DNA of 64,000 nucleotides from Thamnidium elegans (GCA_025201345.1 JAIXMG010000001.1:1674001-1738000); one strand, 5' to 3'; positions 24,401 to 36,476 are shown, counted from the stretch's first letter. The notes: generated from the sequence alone by a model not told the origin. Translations and numbers: made by a program.

Positions 24401-25367
24401 ATTTCTGGGCTCCTGTAAGAACACAATTGGAAGAAGGTATCACTGTCTTGGACTCAGGCTGTGGACCGGGGTCTTGGACTCTTGATATGGCCAAGGACTT
24501 TCCTAACTCCAAGTTCCATGGTGTTGATGTCTCAAACGTCTTCCCTGATGAAACTAAACCTGATAACTGTGAGTTTATTATTGGCAACCTTACTGAAACT
24601 CTTCCTTTTGAAGACAACACATTCGACTATGTCCACCAGCGATTACTTATTCTTGGTTTAACCAATAGCGGATGGGAGAAGGTAAATTGCATCATTTATC
24701 TAAATGCTGATGCCGTATTGATCATATTCCTTTCATTAGTGTCTTTCAGAATTACTTCGTGTATTGAAGCCCGGTGGATATATTGAGATTCATGAGGTTA
24801 GTGCTATAGTTAAAAAAGCGCAGGGATTATATTTTTAACAGAATTTGACTAGCCAAATATGAAGGATTTGTTCAATGGAGGTCCATTATTGGAACAGGTT
24901 CATATCGCATGTAAGTAGCTTTTTTATGTATTAAATAATGTTTACATATATATATTCATACTAACAATTTTCAGTGGCAGAAATGATGGAATCTCGTGAT
25001 ATACCCATTACTATTGCAACAGAGCTTAAAAACAGAGTTACAGAGACTGGTTTTGTCAATGCAGTAGAAACGCTTGACTTTTTACCTTTAAACCATGGCG
25101 GTAGAGGTGGTGAATTGATTTGGTAAATATCACTTATATTTGAATTTTAAACTTGAGTTATTCACAAGTACATATGGTTCTATTTCAAAAAGGAGCGACT
25201 ACTATCACGGATATATGAATATTAGACCTATGATGGCAAAGTCTAATCCTAAATGGGGAAATTTGGAAGCATATGAAACTTTCTTGGGAAATTGTGCCAG
25301 CGAAGCAAATACCAAAGAGACTAATATTGGATGGTATACTATTTATGCTCAAAAGACTCTTAACTAG
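24079..25367 (+). CDS. LaeA-like SAM-dependent methyltransferase, array member MT5
   Basis: Seven exons give 291 aa: 24079..24181, 24243..24294, 24399..24681, 24740..24796, 24853..24910, 24975..25122, 25193..25367. Motifs are VLDSGCGPGSW, GVDVS, FDYVHQRLLILGL and LKPGGYIE. Exons and introns are almost identical to MT4; intron 2 carries a 51-T run (24346-24396) instead of 38. The N-terminus MSTQDSKEHIQTLENGREYYGNEKI... is shared in type with MT3 and MT4. All catalytic-fold motifs are present, so it is expected to be functional. The substrate is unknown. Confidence 0.9.
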
Positions 25368-25779
25368 TTACTAGGGTAACTTAATTTATAATAAAATTAC
25401 CTTTGTTTAATATTCCAAATGCCTCTATTTCAATGAGTTGTGGTAGTACAGAATTCTAGAAAGATAAAAAAGGTACACTTTCCAGTGTAGCTCTATATAT
25501 ATACACGGATTATAACCAATGTCACAATACTACAATATTCTATCTTTATATAAACTTCTTGATTACCACAGTAAATTTATTTAAAAGAAAGTATATATTT
25601 TTTGATTATAGCTTAATTTTAGCATAAGTAGTATACGAGTGTAGGCCTAAAAGAAACGCGGTTACATAATGCAACGAGAGAGTACTTAAATTGAATCAAT
25701 GCTTAGTTACATTTATTTTCTCTGTCTCCTCTTTTAGAAGTCTTATACTCCTATAAATACAAACGGAAAAACAAACTAA
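25368..25779. other. MT5 downstream spacer
   Basis: About 410 bp. The first 150 bp are similar to the sequence just after MT4 (23197-23330), which supports block duplication. No gene seen. Confidence 0.5.
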
Positions 25780-26315
25780 TCGTGAAGAATACATCCGAAT
25801 ATAGGAAAATGACAAGGCTTTTATGCTAACGAAAAATTCCTTGCCTTCTCCCACAGGACGTAGACGGCGAGTTCTTGTCAAAAATCAACGTCAGTAAACT
25901 AAATTAAACAAATACAATAACAGAAATTGATCGCCTTGTAAAGTAACACTACTCCCTTAAAGTAGGAAATAATATATACGTAATAAAAATTCTTTCGTAT
26001 TGTACTTTGGATATATCGAGATTTCTGAGGTTAGCGTTTTAGCTAAATAAACGCATAACGTTTTGTGTTATCTAAAAAAAAAATTCTTTGGGCCAAACTT
26101 GAGATACTTACATAATGCCGGTCATTTAATATCGTATATCCATGACCTTGGTAAGTATATTCTTTAAAATCACATGTGTCTTATAAATATTGAACTCGAG
26201 TGTTTTTCGACAGACAAAATTTACGGCCCTTTTAAAAAATTGTGCTACCGAAGCAACCATCAACGATGCTTCTATTAACTTTTACGCTCACATTGCCAAA
26301 AAGCCTATGAACTAA
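25780..26315 (+). pseudogene. Methyltransferase pseudogene psi-c after MT5
   Basis: Decayed array gene. An exon-1 relic lies at about 25785-25870 (EHIRI then the remains of the ...LPH.D.DG block). An exon-2-like piece lies at about 25925-25990. An exon-4 relic GYIEISE with its GTTAGC donor is near 26010-26035. An exon-5-like piece is at about 26095-26150 with a GTAAG donor, and a well-kept exon-7 end (CATEATINDASINFYAHIA, KKPMN, stop) is at about 26225-26315. Exon 3 with the SAM-binding motif is missing, so it cannot be a working methyltransferase. Confidence 0.75.
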
Positions 26316-28438
26316 TTCATTGACATTCTAATTTGTGTTTCGTAGTACAATTTTCGAAACATCTAATAAAAAGAATAAAATAAAAATGTTATATGTATAG
26401 CTTTACGTAGTTTTAATGCATCTGTCTACGTTACTATTATATAATCAAGTTAAACATAAAGTGATATATATTTCGTATATATGTTTGAAATGAAATCTTG
26501 TTTATAAGGGTATGGTGGTGCTCAACAGTGAGGTATTTTGTTAGGAACACCGCCTTTATAATGGTTACACGGTACGGCTGGGATTTTTTTTAAACTATTA
26601 GACTATCAGTATTGTGAAATAGATTTAATTGTGTCTCCCCAAGTTTAGTTACTACACCTATTATTACCTGCTAGCAAAATTATACATACTAAAATATATA
26701 GACTATTTTTTGAAAAAGGGGAAGAGTAAAAAAAGTACGATTCAATGCATTCTGTTTTCTCTCTTACAGAGATATAGGTGGTACGTGCCCTACAACCTAA
26801 AACCTAACTCAGTCAAAAAATTACATAATATAGTCCCGACGCCACGCTCTATAATTTACGTAGTAAGAATAATAGCAGGGTACTTCACTCCTTTCTATGT
26901 CGATTTTTCTTTCCCAAAAATAAAATATTCAAGACTATAGGTTCTATTTCCATTTCCGAAGAACTTTAAAGAAGCACTGTTCATTTCTAATTACGGTTAA
27001 CACCTAGAAAACTCGCATTGTTTGAATAGAAGCCATAGATAAAGATTTTTTTTTGAAATAAAAAAAACCCGAAATGTTATATACTATCTAATGTTACTCT
27101 ATCAAAAAAAAAAAAAAAATGGTTAATATTTAATAAGTATGAGACATTCTATTGAGGGATTTTGAAAAAAAGAGGTATAAATAATTTTAACAACAGATTT
27201 ATATAAGAAGGAAAAAAAAGTTTACTTAATAAACTTGAATTCATGTGCGATAGTAAAAAGGCACTTAATTTGTTTTATCCCAAGTCTCGCTCTGACTATA
27301 CCTATTTTCATGTGCACCGCGGCACATCTCTCTAGCGAAAAATAATAACGATAAGAAATTAAACTATTTGATGTTCCCACTCATAGATCCCCTTGTGACT
27401 CTATACTGTTATTGCTTTTAAAGTTTATTTTGTTTTACTGCTAAACAAAACCAAAAACGCTTATTTGTTGTAAATATATGGCCTCTAACTCTATAAATAG
27501 TCACTTTGTATAGAATGCACACACAAAAAAAAAAAAAAAAAAAAAAAAGAGAGAAAACTTTACAAACAGTACATTGTATCACTTTTATTCGATTCGATTT
27601 GATTCGTACACTACCTTTTATTTTAGGCTACTGTCGAATTATATAATGACAACTTGACTGTAAAAGGAATAATTCAACAGGTGCAGTGACCCGTTTTATA
27701 GAGCTTTTCGATATTTAAATTTAACATAATATAAAAGCTCGGTCCGTTATGGCGTACAAAAAAGAAAAGTAGGGTGTACGAATCTATACGGCGTATTAGA
27801 GGGGTATAAGAAAATAAGCTCATATGACTTGCAATTAAAAATGAAGAATACTTGTGGTTTGGAAAAGACAATGTTTTTAAGAAAAATCGGATTCAAGTAA
27901 TACTAAAACATTATACATGTTGAGTATGAAATTGTGCAAGATATGCAAACCTGTTTTTTTTATCTGGTTTTTACATTCAACAAAAATAGACCCATCTTTT
28001 TTTTTTTATTTTATCTGACAAAGAAGCACGACATAATTACTGTTTTTATTACTTGTGTGCTGGTAGTACAGAATACCTAATGGTTGTTTTTTTTATAATA
28101 AAAGTAATACAAATAAGCAGGAGCTTTTAACTTGCCGTCCATAGAATAAAAGCGTATATATTTTTAAATACCTATCTTTATAAGTCGTGAAAATTCGGCT
28201 TTATTTGAAATTTTAGGGTGATTGGACTATGGTAAGCTCCATTATTATAAGTTTTTTTTATATAAATGTATACAAAATAAACACCGCTCCCTGATGTTTC
28301 AATTATAGTGTAACAAGTAATTTGAAAAAGGTTCGCTATAACCGCGCGCATGTAATATACAGTACATTATTATATTATCAGTTTCTTTTTTTTTTTTCCT
28401 TTTTTCTTTCTTTTTCCATTTATTTTTTTTAACAAATA
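26316..28438. other. Spacer before MT6
   Basis: A 2.1-kb AT-rich gap. A 103-codon open frame (26629-26940) is rich in Tyr, Lys and Ile, has no recognisable motif or splice context, and looks spurious. An A tract of about 27 lies near 27522-27548. Pyrimidine-rich sequence precedes the MT6 ATG. Confidence 0.45.
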
Positions 28439-28826
28439 ATGGGAATTATATCAACGTTAAGAAACCTATTTTCAAAACGAGAGGAGGCGTATGAGAAACG
28501 AGGATCGAAGGGTCCTCACCGAGATTTAGATCGCAGCTCTGGTAGAAAAGATTCGCATACCACGAATTCAACAGACAAATCGTCTGTAACTAGTCCTACT
28601 AGCTCTACAAGAAATGCCAATTCTAGCAACGGTTACAGTTTCCAATATAAAGAGGGAAGAAGATACCATGCTGATACCGCAGTAGCTTATGTTTTTCCCA
28701 ACGATGATGATGGTTGGTAATACGATAGTTAAAGATCGAAATCCACGAAGTGTCTTACAAGTTTTTTTTTTTCAATAGAGGTAGATCGTGTACATCAACA
28801 ACATTGGATTTTTAGATACGCTCTTC

Positions 28827-28874
<48 letters not shown>

Positions 28875-28906
28875 ATACTATAAAATGTCATCGTTTATCT
28901 CATCCT

Positions 28907-28937
<31 letters not shown>

Positions 28938-29906
28938 CTCTTCGCCTATATAGCAACTATTTCGCACCTGTGAAAGAAAAACTTTTGGAAGGTATCGTAG
29001 TTTTAGACTCAGGTTGTGGACCTGCAACCTGGACATTTGAGATGGGTGAAACATACCCTCGCTCGACATTCCATGGTATTGATGCATCCTGTGTCTTTCC
29101 TGAAGATATCAAACCAGCCAATGTAGAATTCATGCTCAGTAACGTTGCAAAAGATGTTCCTTATGAGGACAATTACTTTGACTATATCCATCAAAGATTA
29201 CTTATTTTAGGTTTAACTTCGGATGATTGGACCAACGTAAATATACATTCCAGATTTTTTTTTATTTAGGTACTAAAATAGTCTTTATTTTAAAATATAG
29301 ACACTTGCTAATTTATATCGAGTATTAAAACCTGGTGGTTACTTTGAATTGGCAGAGGTAATACAAGCAAAGAGAATGTATATGTTTATATTATTCTAAG
29401 AGCCACGTTTTCTATACCAAAAAAAAAAAAAAAAAAAAAAAATAGCCTGATTTGAAAACCTTGAAAGACGCTGGCCCTGCAATGAACCTATTGCAATCAA
29501 TGTGTAATTTAATACTCACTTTTTACTAATCCATGAGAAAGCAAAATAGTTAATTTTTGTTTTGTTTTTTATAGTAACTAAAATGTCAACCGATCGTGGT
29601 TTACCTCCTGATATTGCAATTGAGTTAAAAGATAGATTAGCCAAAGCTGGTTTTGTTAATATTGAAGAGAAAATTACATACATTCCTTTGAATCATAGTG
29701 GAAAAGTAGGTAAATTACTTTGGGATGATTATAACCATGCTTATACGAACCTTAGAGGTGTCTTGTCTAAACTTAAACCCGAGTGGAATGACCCTGAAGC
29801 TTATATCGGTCATCTTCAAGAGTGCGCCGCTGAAGCTAAAAAAAGCAAGATTTGTGTCAAGTGGCATTCTATCCATTGCAGAAAACCTGAAGAAATATCT
29901 CAATAA
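28439..29906 (+). CDS. LaeA-like SAM-dependent methyltransferase, array member MT6, with myristoylation-type N-terminus
   Basis: Six exons give 351 aa: 28439..28712, 28779..28830, 28954..29236, 29301..29357, 29446..29503, 29575..29906. Motif I is VLDSGCGPATW, then GIDAS, FDYIHQRLLILGL and LKPGGYFE, closest to MT1. Two differences stand out. The last intron of the other genes is absent: the last two exons are fused at LLWDDY, at the exact site of the missing intron. Also, exon 1 begins MGIISTLRNLFSKREE, which fits the N-myristoylation pattern MGxxxS/T followed by an amphipathic basic segment, suggesting membrane attachment (inference). The first donor is GTTGGT, which is weak but keeps the frame. 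A very long A tract (about 28832-28871) lies in intron 2. Confidence 0.9.
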
Positions 29907-30047
29907 TATACACACACATACGTACACACACTAACACTTGAATACCACAATCTCCTTTCGTTTATACATTAACTTATATGCTTATTTTTTTTTTTATGAT
30001 AAAAAAGACTTTCAACAATGAACTCATTTTTTTTTTAATTCTAATGC

Positions 30048-30078
<31 letters not shown>

Positions 30079-30131
30079 AAAGAGAGAGACAAAGTTTAAT
30101 AAATTTACAGATAGAGGTATATAAGTATTAT

Positions 30132-31391
30132 TTATGATTCAAAAATTAAGTTCCTTTCGTAAGGAGGAGTATATTCTGGCAATTCTAGATCGATACAAGG
30201 TACTTCATCGCCGCCAGGTTGTACGGAGCCAGCCGGAGGATGTAACGAGACGATACTACTATTTTCAGTAGAGAGAGTCGATAAAGATTGTGAGGGAGAC
30301 ATGGGATCTGTAAAATAATCTGCTGTAGTATCAGAAGGAAAATCTGTAATAATAATAGGAAATTCAACTACAATGGGTGTCGCAGTAACGCTCAAAGACT
30401 TGAAACGTATAATTATTTTGATGCGATGAGTAATCTCCAAAAAGGGATCAAAATGATGTGTTCTAATTGATTTAGATGGAGTCAATGGAATAGGTGTACG
30501 TACAAAATGAGTTTCTGAACTATTCGAAAAGGAAGGTGGAATATATTCTGTGCTTGGAAACTGTGTTACAATAGGAGTTAAATTATGTACTCCACTTTTA
30601 GTGCTGAATCTAAAAAGAAACAACCAGAAATCTGTCAAATAATATGTTTGACATATGAAACCATAACAATAAAAAAAAAATTACCTATAGGTTTCTAATT
30701 CTTGTAAACAAACTTCAATTTTATCAACATCAACAAGTTCTTTTTCTACGGACCACCTTAATGCAATAACGACTTCACCAGCTTCTATTGCAGTAGCCTT
30801 TGGCACATCAGCAAACCACTCAAACCATTCTCTTACACCGCCGAATTCAACACTTGGTATTAAAGAGCTAGGACTTGGTAAATAATGTCGATAGACCGTA
30901 ACCGGTTTTTGGACTCGAAATTTTTTCCCAAATGGTCCAGCGCCAGTACACAAGACGGATAATTTATATTCTACGAAAGAGTGTTCTGTCCTTATGGTTG
31001 GAGGTAAATAAGGAGGTAAATGAAGACCGAAATCAATTACAGTTTGATTATTAAAGATTAATTCCTTTTCTACTTCACATACTGTAACAGTTGTTTCTAA
31101 ATGTGTGGTTGATGTAATTGCTTCTTGTAGATCAGTTGTGGCAGATACTACATCAGCAGGAAGGGTAGCTGAAGGTGCAGTAATATCTAATCCTGCTGTA
31201 CCAATAAAATGAAGAGTGATACGGTTCCACTTCATTTTTGGGTCACGAAAATAAACATTGCCTAATAATTTGGTTCGTATTTGTGATAATGGATTTTCTC
31301 TTGTTGCAGGTCCAATATAAAATACCGGTTTAGGTTCAATATCTAACTCAACTAATGGCTCTTTCTTATAACTGTCATGAAGAAACCTCAT
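30132..31391 (-). CDS. Alpha-arrestin-like protein (ART/arrestin-domain adaptor)
   Basis: Alpha-arrestins are adaptors that bring NEDD4/Rsp5-type ubiquitin ligases to plasma-membrane transporters for endocytosis. Two exons, 31391..30685 and 30609..30132, give 394 aa. The N-terminal arrestin fold shows IGPATRENPLSQIRTKLLG, then WNRITLHFIGTAGLD, ELIFNNQTVIDFGLHLPPYLPPTIRTEHSFVEYKL and the typical KPVTVYRHYLP. The C-terminal half is a shorter arrestin-C-like region followed by a Ser/Thr/Pro-rich tail. It ends LELPEYTPPYERN, containing PEY and PPY-type motifs of the kind WW domains bind. The split of these longer segments across lines of the protein is continuous in sequence. A RSP5-type ligase lies at the other end of this window, but nothing shows the two are co-regulated. 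Confidence 0.85.
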
Positions 31392-31590
31392 TGAAATATA
31401 AGAGAGAGAAAAAGAAATAAAGGATACCTCTAATTCTTTTTTTTAAGGTACTTTATTGTGATAATGTTTATATTTTGTAGTTGGTAGAAAAAGAAAAAAA
31501 AAAGAAAAAAAAAAAAAAGAAATTTTTTATTTTTACTAAAGTTAATAGAGTCACAGTACACACCTGAACTTTTTAAAAGCCAGTTTTTTT

Positions 31591-32410
31591 TTAGGGTTCA
31601 AAAGGGTATAAACAGCCAAATTTAAAGTGTTGAATTACAGGCACCTTTTTTAATACTTCGGCAACATACATTTTAGTCATACCAGAGTTAACTTTATTCC
31701 AAGTTAATACAGAAGCAATATCATTTAACATGGGCGAATGTTCAAAGAAAGGCCCCCTCTTTACCTATTTTTATACATTAGTTAGTTTTTTATTATCACC
31801 TTACTTTTACTTCGATTTACCTGTAATATAAACTCAATACATCTAAAGTACATATTTTCACTGGCATATGCTTCTACCATTTCCTTATTCAGAACTGACT
31901 TTGGCGATAGCCTGTCATTATCTATGTGTACAATTTTTAACTATTTGTTTTATTTATAAAAAAAAAAAAAAAAAACTCACCAATTAATTGCGCACTTCCC
32001 CAAACATAAGGTAAAAATTGATAATCATCTAACCCCCAAACACCATGGCTACCAGCAGGCTCTAAAGAATATCTTGTTTGAATTTTACGTACTAATTCCA
32101 AGTACCTATTTTTTTTTATAAGTTGTCTTTTTTTCCCTCTTCTACACTTCTTAAAAAAAACCTTACTTTACAAAGATTCTCAGCCCAATTGCTTGATAAT
32201 CACTTTGATCAAACCCTCCTAATAATGCAATACCTGCTAACCAAGCTGCAAAACTAAGTTCATGCCCAGAACCATAATCAATTCGAGTCTCGTTACCAAA
32301 CCCTTTTGTCAAATACTCTGATAATTCAGGAATGGCGATATGAAGCGAAGTTGGTAAAATTGTTTCCATCAATTGAGTTGAATTCTACAGGTTTATTAAA
32401 TACATCAAAC

Positions 32411-32454
<44 letters not shown>

Positions 32455-32845
32455 ACAAAATAAAAAACCTCTTACCTCTTTTAACTTTGCTGCCCAGGAT
32501 CGAAATGCTTTATTACCAAATCGTTGTGCATTAGCTAAAGGTGGAAACTCTTCAAGCCAGGCATCTAGTTTATCAAGCATATCAAGTACACGTTGTGTTT
32601 GCTAATATAATATTTAATATAGGTTATACATGTGTGTAGTAGTAACTGCTTACGGGTGAAATAAAGCAAGGATCGGATATCTCCTTTTTCAAGACACTTT
32701 GGTTGATTAACATGACAAAGGTCATGATGCGATCAAAGGCCTTTGTTTTGATAAACTGGTCTATATCTTTTTGTTCGTGAATACGAGATACTGGTTCTGT
32801 TGAAACATATGACTCCAGTATATTTGGTAAAGAAGGCACCGACAT
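31591..32845 (-). CDS. PP2A phosphatase activator PTPA (Rrd/Ypa family)
   Basis: PTPA/Rrd proteins are peptidyl-prolyl isomerase-like chaperones that activate PP2A-type phosphatases (and relatives such as Sit4). Six exons give 311 aa: 32845..32654, 32601..32476, 32384..32167, 32105..31981, 31921..31821, 31764..31591. Family hallmarks are visible in order: [73 protein letters not shown]; and GLYKMY-like [11 protein letters not shown] with VIQHFKFG near the end. Length matches the family (about 310-390 aa). It could be the Rrd1 or the Rrd2 type; the sequence alone does not decide. Confidence 0.95.
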
Positions 32846-33510
32846 CTTTTTATTATTTTAAAAAATAAAATAAAGAGAGAGAGAGATTAAGCCTAAAAAA
32901 AATCGTGGCTTTTGAAGTAGCTTTTGAGGTTTCATTTCGGAAATGATAGGCGCACCAGGCTTTTTTTTTTTTTTTTTTTTTTTCTTCTCTTAACAACAGC
33001 TATACTGTCGAATGACAGCAATAGTAATTCGATAGTACGCTATATGTATTATCATTGACAGCAAAAATTGTTGTAGAGATAATCGATTTCGGATTTAAAT
33101 TTATCTGCCGTGAAGATAACAATGAGTTTTAAAGATATAAGTGTAGTATTTTTCTGGAAGGTATTTCTAAGAATAGCATTTTATAGCAATAGATATAAAA
33201 AGGTCTGGATTCACATAAACACTTTTAATTGCATTACCTAGTTACTTAAAAATCATTGCTTATTTAAGTGTGTAATTATTACCTACAATTAGAAAATCAT
33301 TGTCTCTTGGGATTACTACTTGTACATTTTCTCTTTTTTTTTTGTTGCTGGATATATAATTCTTCTTTTTGTTTTCTCTTTGCAGGAACTTGAGTGTGTT
33401 TTTTAAAAGTCAACGTTGCCCCAAAAAAAGCCAATGTTTTTTTCTTCTGAAATAATACTCACACTTTTTTTTTTAAAAAAAATTAATTTTTTCTTTTACT
33501 TCTTATTCTA
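32846..33510. other. Divergent promoter region between PTPA and NAA50 genes
   Basis: 665 bp without a gene. It has a T tract of about 23 (32961-32983) and pyrimidine-rich stretches just upstream of the NAA50 ATG. No specific site assigned. Confidence 0.5.
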
Positions 33511-34153
33511 ATGGTGCCCTCAATACCTATTACTTCACGTATATCGCTTGGTAGCGTTACCAATGAAACGTTACCAGACTTGGTGGATTTACATGCACGT
33601 GTTTTTCCAGTTAGTTATGGAGAGAAATTCTATGAAGAAGTGATGAATGCGGGAGACTTGGCCAAGCTAAGTAGGTTTAATACACAAAAACACCCTTCTA
33701 TTGAAGCATTTTCTTTTTTTTTTAAAAAAAAGTTGTCCCTTCCCTCCTAGTTTATTACGATAATCAGTACGCGGGAGCGGTTTGTTGTCGCTTAGAATCT
33801 TCCAAGTATGCTAATTACACAGCCAGGGTATACATGATGACGCTTGGGGTGCTTAAGAACTACCGAAGTTTAGGCTTAGGTACAATGTTTGTAATTAAAC
33901 GGATATCACTTATACATATACGTTTATAGGTAGTATATTGATTGAAAATATTATGGAAAATGCTAGACGAGCCACCAACCCAATTGTCACCTCGCTTTAT
34001 TTACACGTACAGACTGCAAATGAACAAGCAATTCGGTTTTATACGCGTAATGGTTTTAGAATTCAAGCCGTCGTATATGATTACTACAAACTGATCGAAA
34101 ACAGAGACGCTTATATATTAACAAGGCCCGTATTTCATATTTATGACTCGTAA
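33511..34153 (+). CDS. NAA50: N-alpha-acetyltransferase 50 (NAA50/San), GNAT fold
   Basis: Three exons, 33511..33670, 33751..33879 and 33930..34153, give 170 aa. NAA50 acetylates protein N-termini starting with Met and associates with the ribosomal NatA complex; in animals it affects sister chromatid cohesion. Diagnostic segments are [39 protein letters not shown] (the acetyl-CoA binding R/QxxGxG/A region, here RSLGLG), then [20 protein letters not shown] and the closing [13 protein letters not shown]. Length equals the usual 160-170 aa. The 3' end is convergent with BFR1. Confidence 0.95.
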
Positions 34154-34319
34154 TGTACATATAAATAAATAATAATAAAAGCTCTTGGAGAATAATGTAA
34201 ATATTTTTATATGTATTTTTTTTTATAAATATTTTTTTTTAAATGGTTGTTGCAAATATAAAAAAATTGCATGAAAAATCTAATAGTATACTTTTTTTTT
34301 CTCCCCTCCTCCTTTTTTT

Positions 34320-35971
34320 TTACTCAGTTTCAGCTGTAATAGGTGTAGCTTCAGTAGTAATAGTAGTAGTGGCAGCAGCAGCGGCAGCGGCAGCTTCTTC
34401 TTGTTCTTCCTTTAACATGGCAGCGATCTTTTGTTCAGCATTCTTCTTGTTTAATTCAGTTACCTTGGGTTGCTCAGCGATATAATAAGCTTTACGCTCC
34501 TTCAACTTTAAGAGAGTAGCAGGAATTTCAGAAATCTTGGTGGGGACAGTGACCTTGATATCGAAGAAGGCTTCCATAGTAGCAAGAGGTAACTTGAGGA
34601 TATCAGACTTCTTTTCCTTGGGATCCTTATTCTTTTGTTGCTTGTTCTTCTTACTGCTACCAGCGAAGAAGACCTCATCATCCTTCTTCTTGATCATCAT
34701 ACCTTCAAAAGCTTCGGCAACAACAGCGGGGGAAGCAGTAGCAGCAGCGGTCTTATTACTAGAAATAAAACCTTCCAAAAAGATGGCCAAGTTATCACAA
34801 AGAGCAATTTCACTTTCAAAGGCAGGTAAAGCAGCTAATTCAAGTTCTTGCTTAGCAGCTTCTTGACGCTTTTCGTTTTCTTCTTGTACCTTACGAAGTT
34901 GTTCTTGTTCTCTCTTAAAATCTCTTAATTGACGGACAAAAGTATAGTATTCATCGTTGTTCTTGCGGTGTTCGTCACGAAGTGTACGCATCTTGGCGTA
35001 CTCTTCATCTAATAATGTCTTGAGACGGTTACGTTCATCGTAGAGTTGGTTACGTGCTTCACGTTGCTTGGATTGATCAGCAAAGAGCTCCTTGAACTCT
35101 TGGTCGAGTTGTTCGTAACGATCACTTAATTTCTTTGCCTCAGAGTCATCGATATTCTTCTTGAGCTCATCGTGAATAGTTCTTTCCTTATTAATAGCAT
35201 TTTGTTGATCATCAACATCTTCCACTGAAAGACGGTTACGCTTTAATAATGTAATTTCTTGAAGCATCTACTTACAAAAATTAATTACCCCCACACAATT
35301 AATTGCTCTTTTCTCTCATATTCTTTTACCTTCTTTTCTTCTACAATTCTAACACCGGCTTCAATCTTGCCTTCGAGTTCACTACAATTATAATAAAAAA
35401 ACGCGTTAGGATATCTCGCGCCTAAAAGCCATATTTTTTTCCCTTCTCGCATGTTAACTTACCTAATACGAGCATCAACTTCCTCGGTGGTCTTGAAAGG
35501 AATCTTTGTTTGGAAACCTTTGATAGAACCAACCTAAAAGCATAGTTACGCAAAGTGTTAATAAACACGTAGATATATATGAAATCATTTTATTTTATTT
35601 ACCTTCTTACGAATAGAATCGTTGATAGCATCTAATTGTTCGTAAACAGCTTTACGGCTCTTCTTGAGTTCAGCTTGCTTATCGCGAATCTCGGCCAATT
35701 CAAGTTTAATTTCTTCACGACGAGCGTTATCACCCTTTGCAGGAAGTTTGTTAATCTTTTCTCTAACAGCATCCTAAAAATATAGATGATGATGATGATG
35801 AGAAAAGAAGGGTTTAATAAAAAAAAAGGGAAAAAAAGGGGACACAAAACTTACAAATTGCTTTTGAATCTTTTCAATGTTACTGTTGATTTGTTCTAAA
35901 GTCTTTTTATATTCTTCTTCATTAGGCTTCTTGACATGGTCAGGGAGAACAGGGGCAACAAGTTGAGACAT
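34320..35971 (-). CDS. BFR1: Bfr1-like coiled-coil mRNP/ER-associated protein
   Basis: Bfr1 is a cytoplasmic and ER-associated coiled-coil protein found on polysomal mRNPs and linked to the secretory pathway and nuclear segregation. Five exons give 452 aa: 35971..35855, 35773..35603, 35533..35463, 35381..35330, 35267..34320. The N-terminus (residues about 10-270) is a long charged coiled coil with the family's KPNEEEYKKTLEQIN start and RIVEEKKMLQEI...KRNR segment. The C-terminal domain contains LPAFESEIALCDNLAIFLE and, after a Lys-rich linker, LPLATMEAFFDIKVTVPTK. The tail is an Ala/Thr low-complexity run. It shares a 212-bp divergent upstream region with LTV1, another protein of translation/ribosome biology. 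Confidence 0.85.
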
Positions 35972-36183
35972 TTTGTAATATTTTTTTAAAAAAAGATGAT
36001 GAAGAAAAAAAAAAAAAGAAAAACGTTAAGTTTTGTATTGGGCGGTAATATGTTTTTTTTAACGGAAGCAGGCCAATCAAATGTTTACAATGTATCTCAT
36101 AAGCCACTATTTGAAATCAAAGCATCAAACAGTTTTTTTTTTTGTAGTTTTTTTTCTTTTTCCTGTATCAAAAAAATATTAAA

Positions 36184-36476
36184 ATGGGAAAAAAACCTTT
36201 TATTGACAAGAAAGCAGCAAAGCATTTCCATGTAGTGCATAGATCGCAAAAGGATCCTCTTATCAATGACACTGAGGCCCCTGATCGTGTCTTGCGTGAA
36301 GTCTTGAACCCTAACTTGTTGAAGGTAAAAAAAAAAAAAAAAAATAGTTTTCCTGTGTATATGCGTTATGGTCTCATTCTTTTTCTTTTTTTAAATATAG
36401 CATAAATCTCAAGCCGAGATTGATCGTGTCTATGAAAAGCCAGAAAAGTTGAGTCAAGACGAAATTGACAAGTAAG

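Noticed and set aside
26629..26940. 103-codon plus-strand frame before MT6
   Set aside because: AT-driven Tyr/Ile/Lys composition, no motif, no promoter or splice context, not seen elsewhere in the window.
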